NCBI GenBank assembly: GCA_963942565.1
Contig: OZ012694.1
Location: forward strand, 32,721,513-32,785,512
Direction of reading: 5' to 3'
DNA length: 64,000 nt
Source: Maea johnstoni
Lineage: Eukaryota > Annelida > Polychaeta > Spionida > Magelonidae
The translations under genes were made by a program, and so were the position numbers. Positions within the stretch are counted from its first letter, which is position 1. Each line of letters starts with the position of its first letter. The notes under the pieces are model-generated. The model ran no database searches. It was not told the origin of the DNA and worked only from the letters and a program-made list of their open reading frames with translations. Below, piece after piece: positions 30,759 to 40,004 of this stretch.

Positions 30759-31137
30759 GTAGCCTCGTGTAGTTTTATTTACCTCCGCTTTAATGTAGCT
30801 TTTTAACGTATCTAGAATAGTAATCATAATCACGCTTAACAGTTTAGTTCAGCAACATTTAGCCTTATTTGTCGTACATACTAATCCATGCTTTTTGTTC
30901 CTTTTGGCGGTGTTTTTGCTTAGTTTTGTTGCAACTATTTTATTGTTTACCTACGCGCACACGTTGTTCACCCACGCTACTCACCCACGCCACGGCACCA
31001 CAGAAAAACGATCTTCAAGAATCAAGAATCAGCCCCCCTCCTGCATCCACACCGGAGAAGCAAGGAAGGAAACTGTAAGTAAGGAAGATTAAGGAAAACA
31101 AGGAAGGAAACTGTAAGTAAAGAATTTACCTATAGAC

Positions 31138-34029
31138 ATGGCATCCCTGGCTATTTCCACCAGGTCTACAAGATCCTCCACTCGAAATCAACAACAACAT
31201 CTAGGCAAACAGACAAGCATAATTCAGAATACCTATGTTATGAATAAATCTAGGGCACTGAAAAAGAAGGCATCCGCAACAATAAGACCAGATTTGTCAG
31301 TAGACTCTACAAGCGATAATTTAAACCATGTGTTTTCCCTGAACCCTGGGGTATTTGAGACAGTCAGACGAAGGGTAGATGCTTACTTATCCAACCTGGG
31401 TGCTGAGAAACAACTTATCACAGACACTAAAGGGCACACTCACACCATCTCCTACAAAAGGATTGACAAAGGCCAGCCACAGTATACAGTCAACCTTTAT
31501 CTCACCACCTCCAGAATAATGGTAAACGGGAAGAACACCACCCATTTCCTTACCCAACTCAGGGAAATAATCTCCAACACTGATAAACAGACTGCCGCCT
31601 ACATAAATGAGCTCATCCTAAGGGCTAACAGTACCCAGGGGTCCATGAACCCCCCTAATCAAAGACGCAGCTCTAGAACAGTCTGCCCAACCCAGAAAGC
31701 CATCGCTCACAAACAAGGAAAGCTACCTGATAGCACTGTTTCCCCCCGGTAACAACTCAATACTCAGACCTATCTATAATTGACACTACAACAGGGTCTC
31801 GACCTGATGAAATAACCCAAAACGCTACCGATCAGCATCTGACTGCCCCTGAGCATCTGCCCCCTAATGCAAACCAAAGGCGTAGCTCAAGAGTAGTAAG
31901 ACCGACACAGAAAGCAATACAGTATAAACAAATTAAGAAATGTCACAGTGCCACTACAGATCCCGAACCCACCTCGCCCATGAATACACACCAAGCAGGC
32001 CTTCCTACAGGCCTCAGGCATGCACAGTCTCCTCCCAGTATAGTGGCCCACTATACTGTAGATCAGGCCACAGTGGAATGCATCCCAGCAAGCTCTGAAG
32101 ACCAAACTACCTGTCCATTGTGCCAAAAACAAGTAAACTCATCAGATAAAGCCCTGGAATGTGACATGTGTGATCACTGGATCCATCTTGCCTGTGAACC
32201 CTCCGTATCCCCACAACAATACCGGCAACACCTAGATGACGAAGATCTAGAGTACATTTGCTCATGCTGCTACCTACCCCAGAATGATCTCAACGAAGAT
32301 AGGGATATCCCGATGATTAGCGCCAAGTCAATGCAGACAATCAATGACTGCAACGGTACCCAAGACACCCCGGTATCTACTGATCCCCAATCACCCGCTT
32401 CTACACCAGAGACTTCCATGAAGAACCTGCACACCCCGGCGACCACACAACCGCAAATCATACCTACACTCACAGTAGCGCTCGTAGAACACTCCCAGGA
32501 CAACCAAGTAGGAATAGACCCGCAACCTCAAACCCAGTCTGATACGTCCCAGGACCTAGGAACAAACCCACAACCTCTAACTCAGTCTGACCCGTCCCAG
32601 GATGTAGGAACAGACCCACAACCTCAAATCCAGCCAGACCCATCCCAGGACCGCATAGAACTAGAGACCCAGTTCAAACTCCTGGACCAACAGCGTAGAG
32701 AGCTAAGTCGATGGGAGGCCGATCTCCAAAAGCAAACCAACAATCTCAAAGATGCATCTAAGAAATTAGCGCTGGCCAGGGTTACTATCGGTAGACTCGA
32801 AAATGAACTCATTGAGGAGAGAACATCAAGAACCTTACAAGGGCATCCGAGGCTTCCAGCCACCACACCACAGGAAACCTCTGTTCCAACCCCTGAACGT
32901 TCATCACCTACCCCCCCCACCATCCCCTCCTAATCCACCTAACCCCGAAAGACTCCTAACCCCCCCACCTCCCCAATCCACTGGATATCCAAATCCACCC
33001 CACCCCACAAACCTCAGCCACCCCCAACCGCCCACTGAATACCCAAACCCTCCTCCCCACTATTCCGGGTACCCTTACCCCCACCACCCACCCTACCACT
33101 ACTCCCAACACCCCCCATGGAGCTGTATCCCTCCTACCCAGAATCCAATCCCGGAAATGCTCCTCAGGAATCAACAAATGATCATACAGTCACTAGCTGC
33201 CGAGTTGATAGTAATGCGACAGATATTCCACCACCAATACCCCGATATGTACAACCGAAGCGGACCAAGATACAGTAACGGCTCCTCAATGAGGTACCAC
33301 AGTCGTCCTCCGGGTAAACAACGCCATACATATTCATACGCACATCACTCACCACACAACCAACCTCATTTCGCACCTCACCGCTACGAATCCACAGCTC
33401 AGAGTGTACCAGAGGTCCCGAGAGTCCCAGAGGTCCCGAGAGTCCCAGTGGCGCCCTCTTCTGATAAACAGAGCGAGGTATCGCAGCAGGCTCCCGAAGC
33501 TGCCTCTCAGAGCGTACCAGAGGTCCGGAGAGTCCCAGAGGTCCCGAGAGTCCCAGTGGCGCCCTCTTCTGATAAACAGAGCGAGGTATCGCAGCAGACT
33601 CCCGAATCTGCAGCTCAGAGTGTACCAGAGGTCCCGAGAGTCCCAGTGGCGCCCCCTTCTGATAAACAGAGCGAGGTATCGCAGCAGGCTCCCGAATCTG
33701 CAGCTCAGACCGTACCAGAGGTCCCGAGAGTCCCAGAGGTCCCGAGAGTCCCAGTGGCGCCCTCTTCTTCTGATAAACAGAGCGACATCCCGATCGAGAA
33801 CATCCCCAACAAGACACGATTGCCCGAAAAAGACTCCATCCACAATGCATCCCTGAGTGACGGAACCGGACTGGATAAACAGAGACAACCTACGTGGGAA
33901 TCTCCTTCACCAGAGCCCCCTGCTGGTACCTGTGATACCACCACTACACCCCACCCGGACCAAGATGCTAACGAGAACACCTCTGAGTATTTTTTAGGGG
34001 AGCGCCGGAAACACCCACTGATCTCCTGA
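31138..34029 (+). CDS. LINE ORF1 with PHD-type finger and proline-rich repeats (two frame changes)
   Basis: Starts MASLAISTRSTRSSTRNQQQ. Frame changes occur at C-runs 31742-31747 and 32911-32918 and restore the original register, so they may be indel errors at homopolymers or slippage sites. A PHD-like C4HC3 finger (CPLCQKQ..CDMCDHWIHLAC..CSCC) is at about 32112-32270. The segment QRRSSR.V.PTQKAI..KQ occurs twice (about 31660 and 31880). A helical Gln/Lys-rich stretch precedes a Pro-rich region, and about four units of PEVPRVPVAPSSDKQSEVSQ occupy 33400-33780. Such ORF1s are thought to bind LINE RNA or chromatin; here that is inference. It overlaps ORF2 in the -1 frame at its end. Confidence 0.75.
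33400..33785 (+). repeat. ~100-bp coding minisatellite in LINE ORF1
   Basis: AGAGTCCCAGTGGCGCCC and GATAAACAGAGCGAGGTATC recur four times. Being G/C-rich without stops in several frames, it creates long shadow frames on both strands. Confidence 0.92.
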
Positions 34030-34162
34030 CATCATACAAGCTGATCACCTTCAACATTGAAGGCGTCAAATCCAACAGAGAATACCTGTTGGACCTACTG
34101 AAACTCTCACCTACCGCCATCATTTCCCTACAAGAGACCTGGACCTACTCCTTCCAACAGCC
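33987..34162 (+). CDS. LINE ORF2, 5' part (AP-endonuclease N-terminus)
   Basis: YKLITFNIEGVKSNREYLLD and IISLQETWTYSFQQP are the first two blocks of an AP endonuclease, including the catalytic Glu of QET. The frame is -1 to ORF1 and has no initiator Met. It is cut at 34162 by the inner LINE and resumes in the same frame at 40005. Confidence 0.85.
33990..33996 (+). promoter_or_regulatory. Candidate -1 ribosomal frameshift heptamer T TTT TTA
   Basis: In ORF1 the codons read TAT TTT TTA GGG, so the heptamer is in the correct phase for -1 slippage. A TGA at 33984-33986 in the -1 frame lies just upstream, and ORF2 is open from there with no ATG before the endonuclease block LITFNIEGV. Confidence 0.65.
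34149..34162. repeat. Left target-site duplication of inner LINE
   Basis: TCCTTCCAACAGCC, identical to 39991-40004. Confidence 0.93.
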
Positions 34163-34754
34163 TCTCCGTTGGGCTACCACCTTGTCGTGGTGGAGAGGCT
34201 TGTGTGCCTTTAGGATCCTGAGAGCTATGCTGGTTGGGATTTCTAATCCCTGGTAGGTTCAACCATACCAGATAGGTCGATGGGGAGAGGTCAGACTAAG
34301 ATGTAGTCCCCGTACCTCCCGGTTGGAGGCAGCTTGTTTGCCGTGGGCTGCGGCCTGTGAAATTGGAAGACGGGATCCTGGTGGTTGAGGGGTGATGGAT
34401 CTACGGATCTATTATCTCCAACACGCCACTTTGGCCCTTATTTCATCTAGACAGGCGGTCTGATTTGGCTCGGTCTAGATCAATCGGCTGGTAATGCCAT
34501 GCCCTAGGGAGAGGTTGACGTGGTCGTTCAACTTCGCAGTTGTTAATGACCATCTTGATCTCTTCCTAGAAGGCGATTGCTCATGGGCCAATCAGGGTTT
34601 GTACATGTCTTTTTATTTGTATAAATTGTGAGTATATCCAGTGTGTATCCCTGTTTACATGTGCGCTGATGGCACTGCCCCGCACCTCTGTATACCCCTT
34701 GTTGGAGTCGAAGTAAGGCTGGGGACCACAGCGGACGAACAATACATCTCTCAT

Positions 34755-36029
34755 ATGGCTTCATCAAAAACCCCAAAAAGAACATTAGAAGATTATCTAT
34801 CCGATGATGACAATACCTCAACAAAGAATTTCTGGCCACACTTTTTAGTGATCCAGCCCGCATCTCCAGAAAAACTACTCACCTCTTTATCTCCCTTTGC
34901 CATTGCCAAAAGCATCCAAGGCTTAGCAGGTACACCAAAACAAGTGAAACATCTCAGATCAGGCGATATCTTGGTGGAGGTTGAAAAGGAATCACATTAC
35001 AAAAATCTTATAAAGACGTCAATGCTAGTCAATGTTCCAGTTAAAATATCCCCCCATAGGACACTGAATACCATCAAGGGTGTCATCCGGTGCAGCGAAC
35101 TGAAGTTTACTCCCGTGGAAGACATAGTTGACAATCTTAAAGAGCAAGGTGTATGTGAGGCACAGAAAATTATAATCACAAAAGATGGAAACAAAATTAC
35201 AACTGCAACCATCATCCTCACTTTCCATGGGAGTACAGTTCCTTCCCAAATCAATGTAGGCTTTTTGAAAGTTAACGTTTCCCCATTCATCCCCAACCCT
35301 CTGAGATGTTTCGGTTGCCAACAGTTTGGACATCACAAAAACACTTGCAAAAATCCCTCCAAATGCCCAAAATGCTCCATGGATGACCATGGAGATACTC
35401 CTTGTGATCATCCCATAAAATGTGTCAACTGTTCTGGTGATCATCCCGCATACAGTAGAACCTGCTCTAAATGGATTTTTGAGAAGGAGGTTCAATCTGT
35501 TAAATGTAAACAGCAAGTGCCTTTTCCAGAAGCTAGAAAAATAGTTCAAAATAAATCCAGCACTGAAAACAAATCCTATGCTCGGGCAGCAACAGTTGAC
35601 AAACCTCAGTTCTCATCCATTCAGACCCAAACCGACATCACCTGGCCAATCAATGCAACAGACTTCACACTTCTTCCTACCCCTGAAAAACACATCACTC
35701 CAACTCCATCTCATGCAACAATGTCTACACAAACAGTAAATGAACCATCACAACAACCTATAAATATCATTGAACCTACCACTGCAAAAGCAAAAATCCC
35801 TCCAAAGCCATCACAAAATAATAAATCGTATACACGCAAACCCATCACTGCCCCTCAGGGTGGCAGTCAGGAGCCTAGGAGAAATTCCTTAGGCTCCAGA
35901 CCATCCAAAGGTTCATCTGATCCTCTCTCTCAAATCCGCAGAGAGAGGTCATTTGAAACAATGGACTGTGAGGATGTACCAAAGCCACACCAACCAAAGG
36001 CGAGAGTACACCTCATACCATCAAAATGA
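34755..36029 (+). CDS. Nimb/I-like LINE ORF1, CCHC nucleic-acid-binding protein
   Basis: 424 residues from MASSKTPKRTLEDYLSDDD. An upstream in-frame ATG at 34641 exists, but 34755 gives the more typical start. An RRM-like N-terminal half (GDILVEVEKESHYKNL, IKGVIRCSEL) is followed by CFGCQQFGHHKNTC, a canonical C-x2-C-x4-H-x4-C knuckle, and two further CxxC-type knuckles (CPKCSMDDHGDTPC, CVNCSGDHPAYSRTC). The tail is Ser/Thr/Pro-rich. ORF1p of this group coats LINE RNA. Its stop codon overlaps the ORF2 start as ATGA at 36026-36029, suggesting termination-reinitiation. Confidence 0.9.
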   Translation: MASSKTPKRTLEDYLSDDDNTSTKNFWPHFLVIQPASPEKLLTSLSPFAIAKSIQGLAGTPKQVKHLRSGDILVEVEKESHYKNLIKTSMLVNVPVKISPHRTLNTIKGVIRCSELKFTPVEDIVDNLKEQGVCEAQKIIITKDGNKITTATIILTFHGSTVPSQINVGFLKVNVSPFIPNPLRCFGCQQFGHHKNTCKNPSKCPKCSMDDHGDTPCDHPIKCVNCSGDHPAYSRTCSKWIFEKEVQSVKCKQQVPFPEARKIVQNKSSTENKSYARAATVDKPQFSSIQTQTDITWPINATDFTLLPTPEKHITPTPSHATMSTQTVNEPSQQPINIIEPTTAKAKIPPKPSQNNKSYTRKPITAPQGGSQEPRRNSLGSRPSKGSSDPLSQIRRERSFETMDCEDVPKPHQPKARVHLIPSK

Positions 36030-39000
36030 CACTTTTATTGATTTTATCCAACATATCTCTTTCCTTTCTCCTTTTTCTCACCATGGCTAGTGGCTTTATT
36101 ATTCAGTGGAACTGTCGAGGACTTGCAGCAAACCGGCAGGAACTTGAACTATTAGCTCAAAAATATAATGCTCCTGTCATTTGTCTCCAAGAGACAAACC
36201 TCAAAGATGATCAAATGACTTTAAAAGGTTATGTTGCTCACCATAAATCTGGAAGAATAGATGATATGGATAGAGCACATGGTGGTGTCTCAATATTTAT
36301 CAAAAGCAATCTACCTCAGAGTGTTGTAGATGTGACCTCACCTTTGCAAGCGATTGTTGTAAAGGTGACTCTCCACACTACAATTACCTTCTGCAATCTT
36401 TATATTCCTCCTAGCACTGCACTTCATCTCCGTGACCTTATACACTTAGAAAGCCAATTACCTAAGCCATTTATGATTGTTGGGGATTTTAATTCTCACA
36501 ATTATTTGTGGGGAGGGAATAAATCTGACGCAAAGGGTAAGGTCATGGAGACATTCATGACTAGAAGTAATATCTGCCTCTTTAATGATGACACCCCGAC
36601 TTATCTGCATCCAGCAACTGGTTCTTTTACATCAATAGATCTCACTATGTGCTCTCCTTCACTTTTCATGGATTTTACATGGAGGGTGGAGGAAGATCTT
36701 CATGGCAGTGACCATTTTCCTATCATCTTAAAGAGTCATTATCATCCTCCAGACGACAGACCACCAAAGTGGCAGTTTCACAAAGCTGATTGGAATCTTT
36801 TCAAGGACCTGTGTTTGGAGGCCTTTCCTCAAGATGATCTCGATGGAGGTCTCCAGCTGGAAACATTTATTGACAAGCTTTGTGAAATTGCCAACGAAAC
36901 AATCCCAAAATCAAATCCCAACCCGACGAAGCCACAGAAGCCCTGGTTTTCTGATGAGTGTAAGGAAGCTATTTTAGAACGAAAGAGATCTCTTCGAGTT
37001 TTTAAGAGATCTCCAACAAATGCAAATTTACAACTATATCGTATAAAGAGTGCTAAAGCAAGACAGGTCATTCGTGCCAACAAAAAGAAAAGTTGGCACG
37101 AATATGTATCGAAATTAAATGCCAGAACGTCTATGAAGAAATGCTGGGACATGGTCCGCAAAATCAAGGGTAAGGGGGGCAGTCCGTCTGTAAAACATAT
37201 TGAGAAGAATGGCAAAAAAATAACGCAACCAAGGGATATTGCCAATACCATTGGGGAGGCAATATCCTTCAATTCCTCCTCTGCACATTATTCTTCTAAG
37301 TTCCAACGCATTAAAAATAGACAAGAGAGACATCCCCTTATATTCCAATCTGACAATACCGAACCATATAATAAACCCTTTTCAATGGATGAGCTCAGGA
37401 CTGCGCTTGGCAAAGCCCATGACACAGCTCCTGGCCCTGACCAAATACATTATCAGATTTTGAAGCATCTTCCTGGAGCTTCTCTCCAGTGCCTTTTAAA
37501 GGTTTTTAATAATATTTGGGAAACTGGAGAGTTTCCGCCTTCCTGGAGAGAAGCCACTATCATACCCATTGCCAAACCAGGAAAAGACTCCAAAGATCCT
37601 AATAATTACCGCCCAATAGCTTTGACCAGTTGTGTCTGTAAGACCATGGAACGAATGATAAACGATCGTCTTGTTTGGTATCTTGAATCTTCTTCACTTA
37701 TCACGGAAGCCCAAAGTGGCTTCCGGAAAACGCGAAGCACAATGGATCTTCTTGTGCGATTTGAGACATTTGTAAGAGAGGGATTTTTAAATGGGGAACA
37801 TGTGGTGTCTGTCTTTTTTGACCTTGAAAAGGCATATGACACCACTTGGAAATATGGCATTATGAAAAATTTACATGATATGGACCTCAGGGGACGTTTA
37901 CCCCTTTTTATACAAAACTTTTTATCTGAGAGGAAATTTCGAGTCAGAGTGGGGACATCCCTCTCTGACTTTTATGATCAAGAAATGGGAGTTCCTCAGG
38001 GGAGCATTTTATCTGTCACCCTTTTTATAGTCAAAATCAACAGCATCACCAGCTGTATAAGAAATGGTGTTGACAAGTCTTTATTTGTGGATGACTTTGG
38101 TGTCTCATATCGATCAAAACATATGCACGCTATAGAAAGACAGCTCCAACTTCATCTAAATAGAATAGAAGATTGGGCTGACAATAATGGTTTTAAATTC
38201 TCCCAATCAAAGACCGTCTGTGTCCATTTTTGTCGAAGGAGGGGTCTTCATCCGGATCCCTACTTGGTACTTTATGATAACCCTATTCCTGTAAAAAAGG
38301 AAACAAAGTTCCTTGGCATTTTACTCGATTCAAAATTGACATTTGTCCCTCATATCAAGGGCCTGAAGAAAAAATGTGTCAAGGCTTTGAATTTGTTGCG
38401 TGTTGTGTCCAGTACCGACTGGGGTGGGGATCGTATAGTTCTTTTACGACTATATAGGGCCCTTGTTCGTTCAAAGCTAGACTATGGATGTTTTATCTAC
38501 GGAGCAGCATGTAAATCTTATATCTCTTTGCTGGATCCTATTCAAAATCAAGGTTTGAGGCTTTGTCTAGGAGCCTTTAGAACCTCTCCTGCAGATAGTC
38601 TTTGTGTTGAGGCGAATGAGCTCCCTCTTTGCCTTAGAAGAGAAAAGCTTGCTCTACAATTTGCAACTAAAATAGCTGCCAACCCAAATAACCCTGTGTA
38701 TGATACTATTTTTAACCCTCGGTATGTGGACCTTTTTGCCAGAAAACCAAGAGTCATTCCAACTTTTGGTATTCGTATTAAGGAATCATTGGAAGAATTG
38801 GCTTTTGATCCTGACATCATCGCAAAGTTTGAATTTCCTGAAACTCCTCCATGGACATATCCAGCTGCTATGGTCGACCTCACTCTTTCGTATGCCAAGA
38901 AGGATCAAACGGATCCTTCTCAGTACATAAGTTTGCACAATGAGGTGAAGGATGTCTTTCGAGACTATGATTTCATCTACACTGATGGTTCTGTTGCAGA

Positions 39001-39778
39001 TGACAAGGCTGCAGCAGCAGCAGTCATTGATAATTATTCTTCCATTGAACGTCTTCCAGATAAGTCCTCTATATTTTCTGCCGAGTTGCATGCTCTCTAT
39101 CTAGCTCTTGATAGGGTGGAGACGGCAGATGATGATGAAAGGAATTTTATTATTTTCTCTGATTCAAAGTCTGCTCTTCAAGCCATTTCGGGCCAAGACT
39201 GGACACATCCTCTTGTCCTCTACATACTGGAACGCCTCAATTGGCTAGTACAGTACCAAGAGAAAAGAATTTTATTTTACTGGATTCCCAGTCACGTTGG
39301 CATCATAGGAAATGAAAAGGCAGATACTGCTGCCAAAGCTGGTCTTTCAAAAAGAGTCACAAATGTTCCCATTCCTTATGGTGATTTTAAAAAGCACATC
39401 AATATCCTTTTAAAACGCAAATGGCAGTCTCAGTGGGATGAGGCAGCAAACAACAAACTACATGAGATTCATCCTCAGCTGGGTCTTTGGCCTGGAGGTT
39501 CTCGAATCATTAGACGTGAGGAGAGTGTTTTAGCAAGAATTCGAATTGGTCACACTCATTTGACTCATTGCTTCCTTTTGAAAGGGGAAGATCCTCCACA
39601 ATGTATAGCCTGTGATTGTCAGTTGACTGTCAAACATATTTTATTTGAGTGTGTCGATTTTATTGAGTCCAGAAATAGACATTTGAATGTAGATACCTTT
39701 AAGGAACTCTTTGAAAAGGTTCCTCCAGACAGCATTTTATCTTATTTACATGAGATCGGTCTGTTTTACAGATTGTAA
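36026..39778 (+). CDS. Nimb/I-like LINE ORF2: AP-endonuclease, reverse transcriptase, RNase H
   Basis: 1250 codons. The first Met overlaps ORF1 (ATGA); a second start in good context, MASGFIIQWNCRGL at 36083, directly precedes the endonuclease. Endonuclease: QETNLK, VGDFNSHNYLWGG, GSDHFPI. RT (about residues 480-760): RPIALTSCVCKTMERM, FFDLEKAYDTTW, GVPQGSILSVTLF, LFVDDFGVSYRS. RNase H (about 980-1110): YTDGSV, SAELHALYLAL, FSDSKSAL, WIPSHVGIIGNEKADTAA, with all four acidic positions present. C-terminal zinc-knuckle-like CIACDCQLTVKHILFEC. Its products nick the target and copy the LINE RNA. No stop or frame break was found. Confidence 0.95.
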   Translation: MTLLLILSNISLSFLLFLTMASGFIIQWNCRGLAANRQELELLAQKYNAPVICLQETNLKDDQMTLKGYVAHHKSGRIDDMDRAHGGVSIFIKSNLPQSVVDVTSPLQAIVVKVTLHTTITFCNLYIPPSTALHLRDLIHLESQLPKPFMIVGDFNSHNYLWGGNKSDAKGKVMETFMTRSNICLFNDDTPTYLHPATGSFTSIDLTMCSPSLFMDFTWRVEEDLHGSDHFPIILKSHYHPPDDRPPKWQFHKADWNLFKDLCLEAFPQDDLDGGLQLETFIDKLCEIANETIPKSNPNPTKPQKPWFSDECKEAILERKRSLRVFKRSPTNANLQLYRIKSAKARQVIRANKKKSWHEYVSKLNARTSMKKCWDMVRKIKGKGGSPSVKHIEKNGKKITQPRDIANTIGEAISFNSSSAHYSSKFQRIKNRQERHPLIFQSDNTEPYNKPFSMDELRTALGKAHDTAPGPDQIHYQILKHLPGASLQCLLKVFNNIWETGEFPPSWREATIIPIAKPGKDSKDPNNYRPIALTSCVCKTMERMINDRLVWYLESSSLITEAQSGFRKTRSTMDLLVRFETFVREGFLNGEHVVSVFFDLEKAYDTTWKYGIMKNLHDMDLRGRLPLFIQNFLSERKFRVRVGTSLSDFYDQEMGVPQGSILSVTLFIVKINSITSCIRNGVDKSLFVDDFGVSYRSKHMHAIERQLQLHLNRIEDWADNNGFKFSQSKTVCVHFCRRRGLHPDPYLVLYDNPIPVKKETKFLGILLDSKLTFVPHIKGLKKKCVKALNLLRVVSSTDWGGDRIVLLRLYRALVRSKLDYGCFIYGAACKSYISLLDPIQNQGLRLCLGAFRTSPADSLCVEANELPLCLRREKLALQFATKIAANPNNPVYDTIFNPRYVDLFARKPRVIPTFGIRIKESLEELAFDPDIIAKFEFPETPPWTYPAAMVDLTLSYAKKDQTDPSQYISLHNEVKDVFRDYDFIYTDGSVADDKAAAAAVIDNYSSIERLPDKSSIFSAELHALYLALDRVETADDDERNFIIFSDSKSALQAISGQDWTHPLVLYILERLNWLVQYQEKRILFYWIPSHVGIIGNEKADTAAKAGLSKRVTNVPIPYGDFKKHINILLKRKWQSQWDEAANNKLHEIHPQLGLWPGGSRIIRREESVLARIRIGHTHLTHCFLLKGEDPPQCIACDCQLTVKHILFECVDFIESRNRHLNVDTFKELFEKVPPDSILSYLHEIGLFYRL

Positions 39779-39990
39779 AACCTTTTAAGAATTTGTAGTT
39801 TCTTTTGAAACAACCTGTTATACGGAAATTATATTTTGAAGTTGTTCATTGTTTTGTGATCATTTTTATTCATCTATTGCTTTGTTATTGTTTTCAACAA
39901 TAACAAAGGACCATTGTTTTACACAATTTTTATGGCACTAAATGGCCTTTGTGCGCTGATGTGCCTTTAAGAAATTATTCATTCATTCAT

Positions 39991-40004
39991 TCCTTCCAAC
40001 AGCC
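39991..40004. repeat. Right target-site duplication of inner LINE
   Basis: TCCTTCCAACAGCC, identical to 34149-34162, directly after the ATTC tail. Confidence 0.93.

Larger units (their letters stand above)
34163..39990 (+). mobile_element. Full-length Nimb/I-type LINE, apparently intact, inserted in the PHD LINE
   Basis: 5828 bp between identical 14-bp target duplications. 5' UTR begins TCTCCGTTGGGCTACCACC with a strong CCACCTTGTCGTGGTGG hairpin. ORF1 (CCHC gag-like) and ORF2 (endonuclease, RT, RNase H) are both open. The 3' end is a short ATTC repeat tail (39976-39990). ORF2 with RNase H and an FVDD RT box fits the I superfamily, Nimb-like. Perfect duplications, an uninterrupted ORF2 and a target ORF still in frame argue for a young insertion. 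Confidence 0.92.

Noticed and set aside
33182-33888. Minus-strand frames of 222 and 179 codons
   Set aside because: Shadows of the GC-rich repeats in LINE ORF1, without family motifs.
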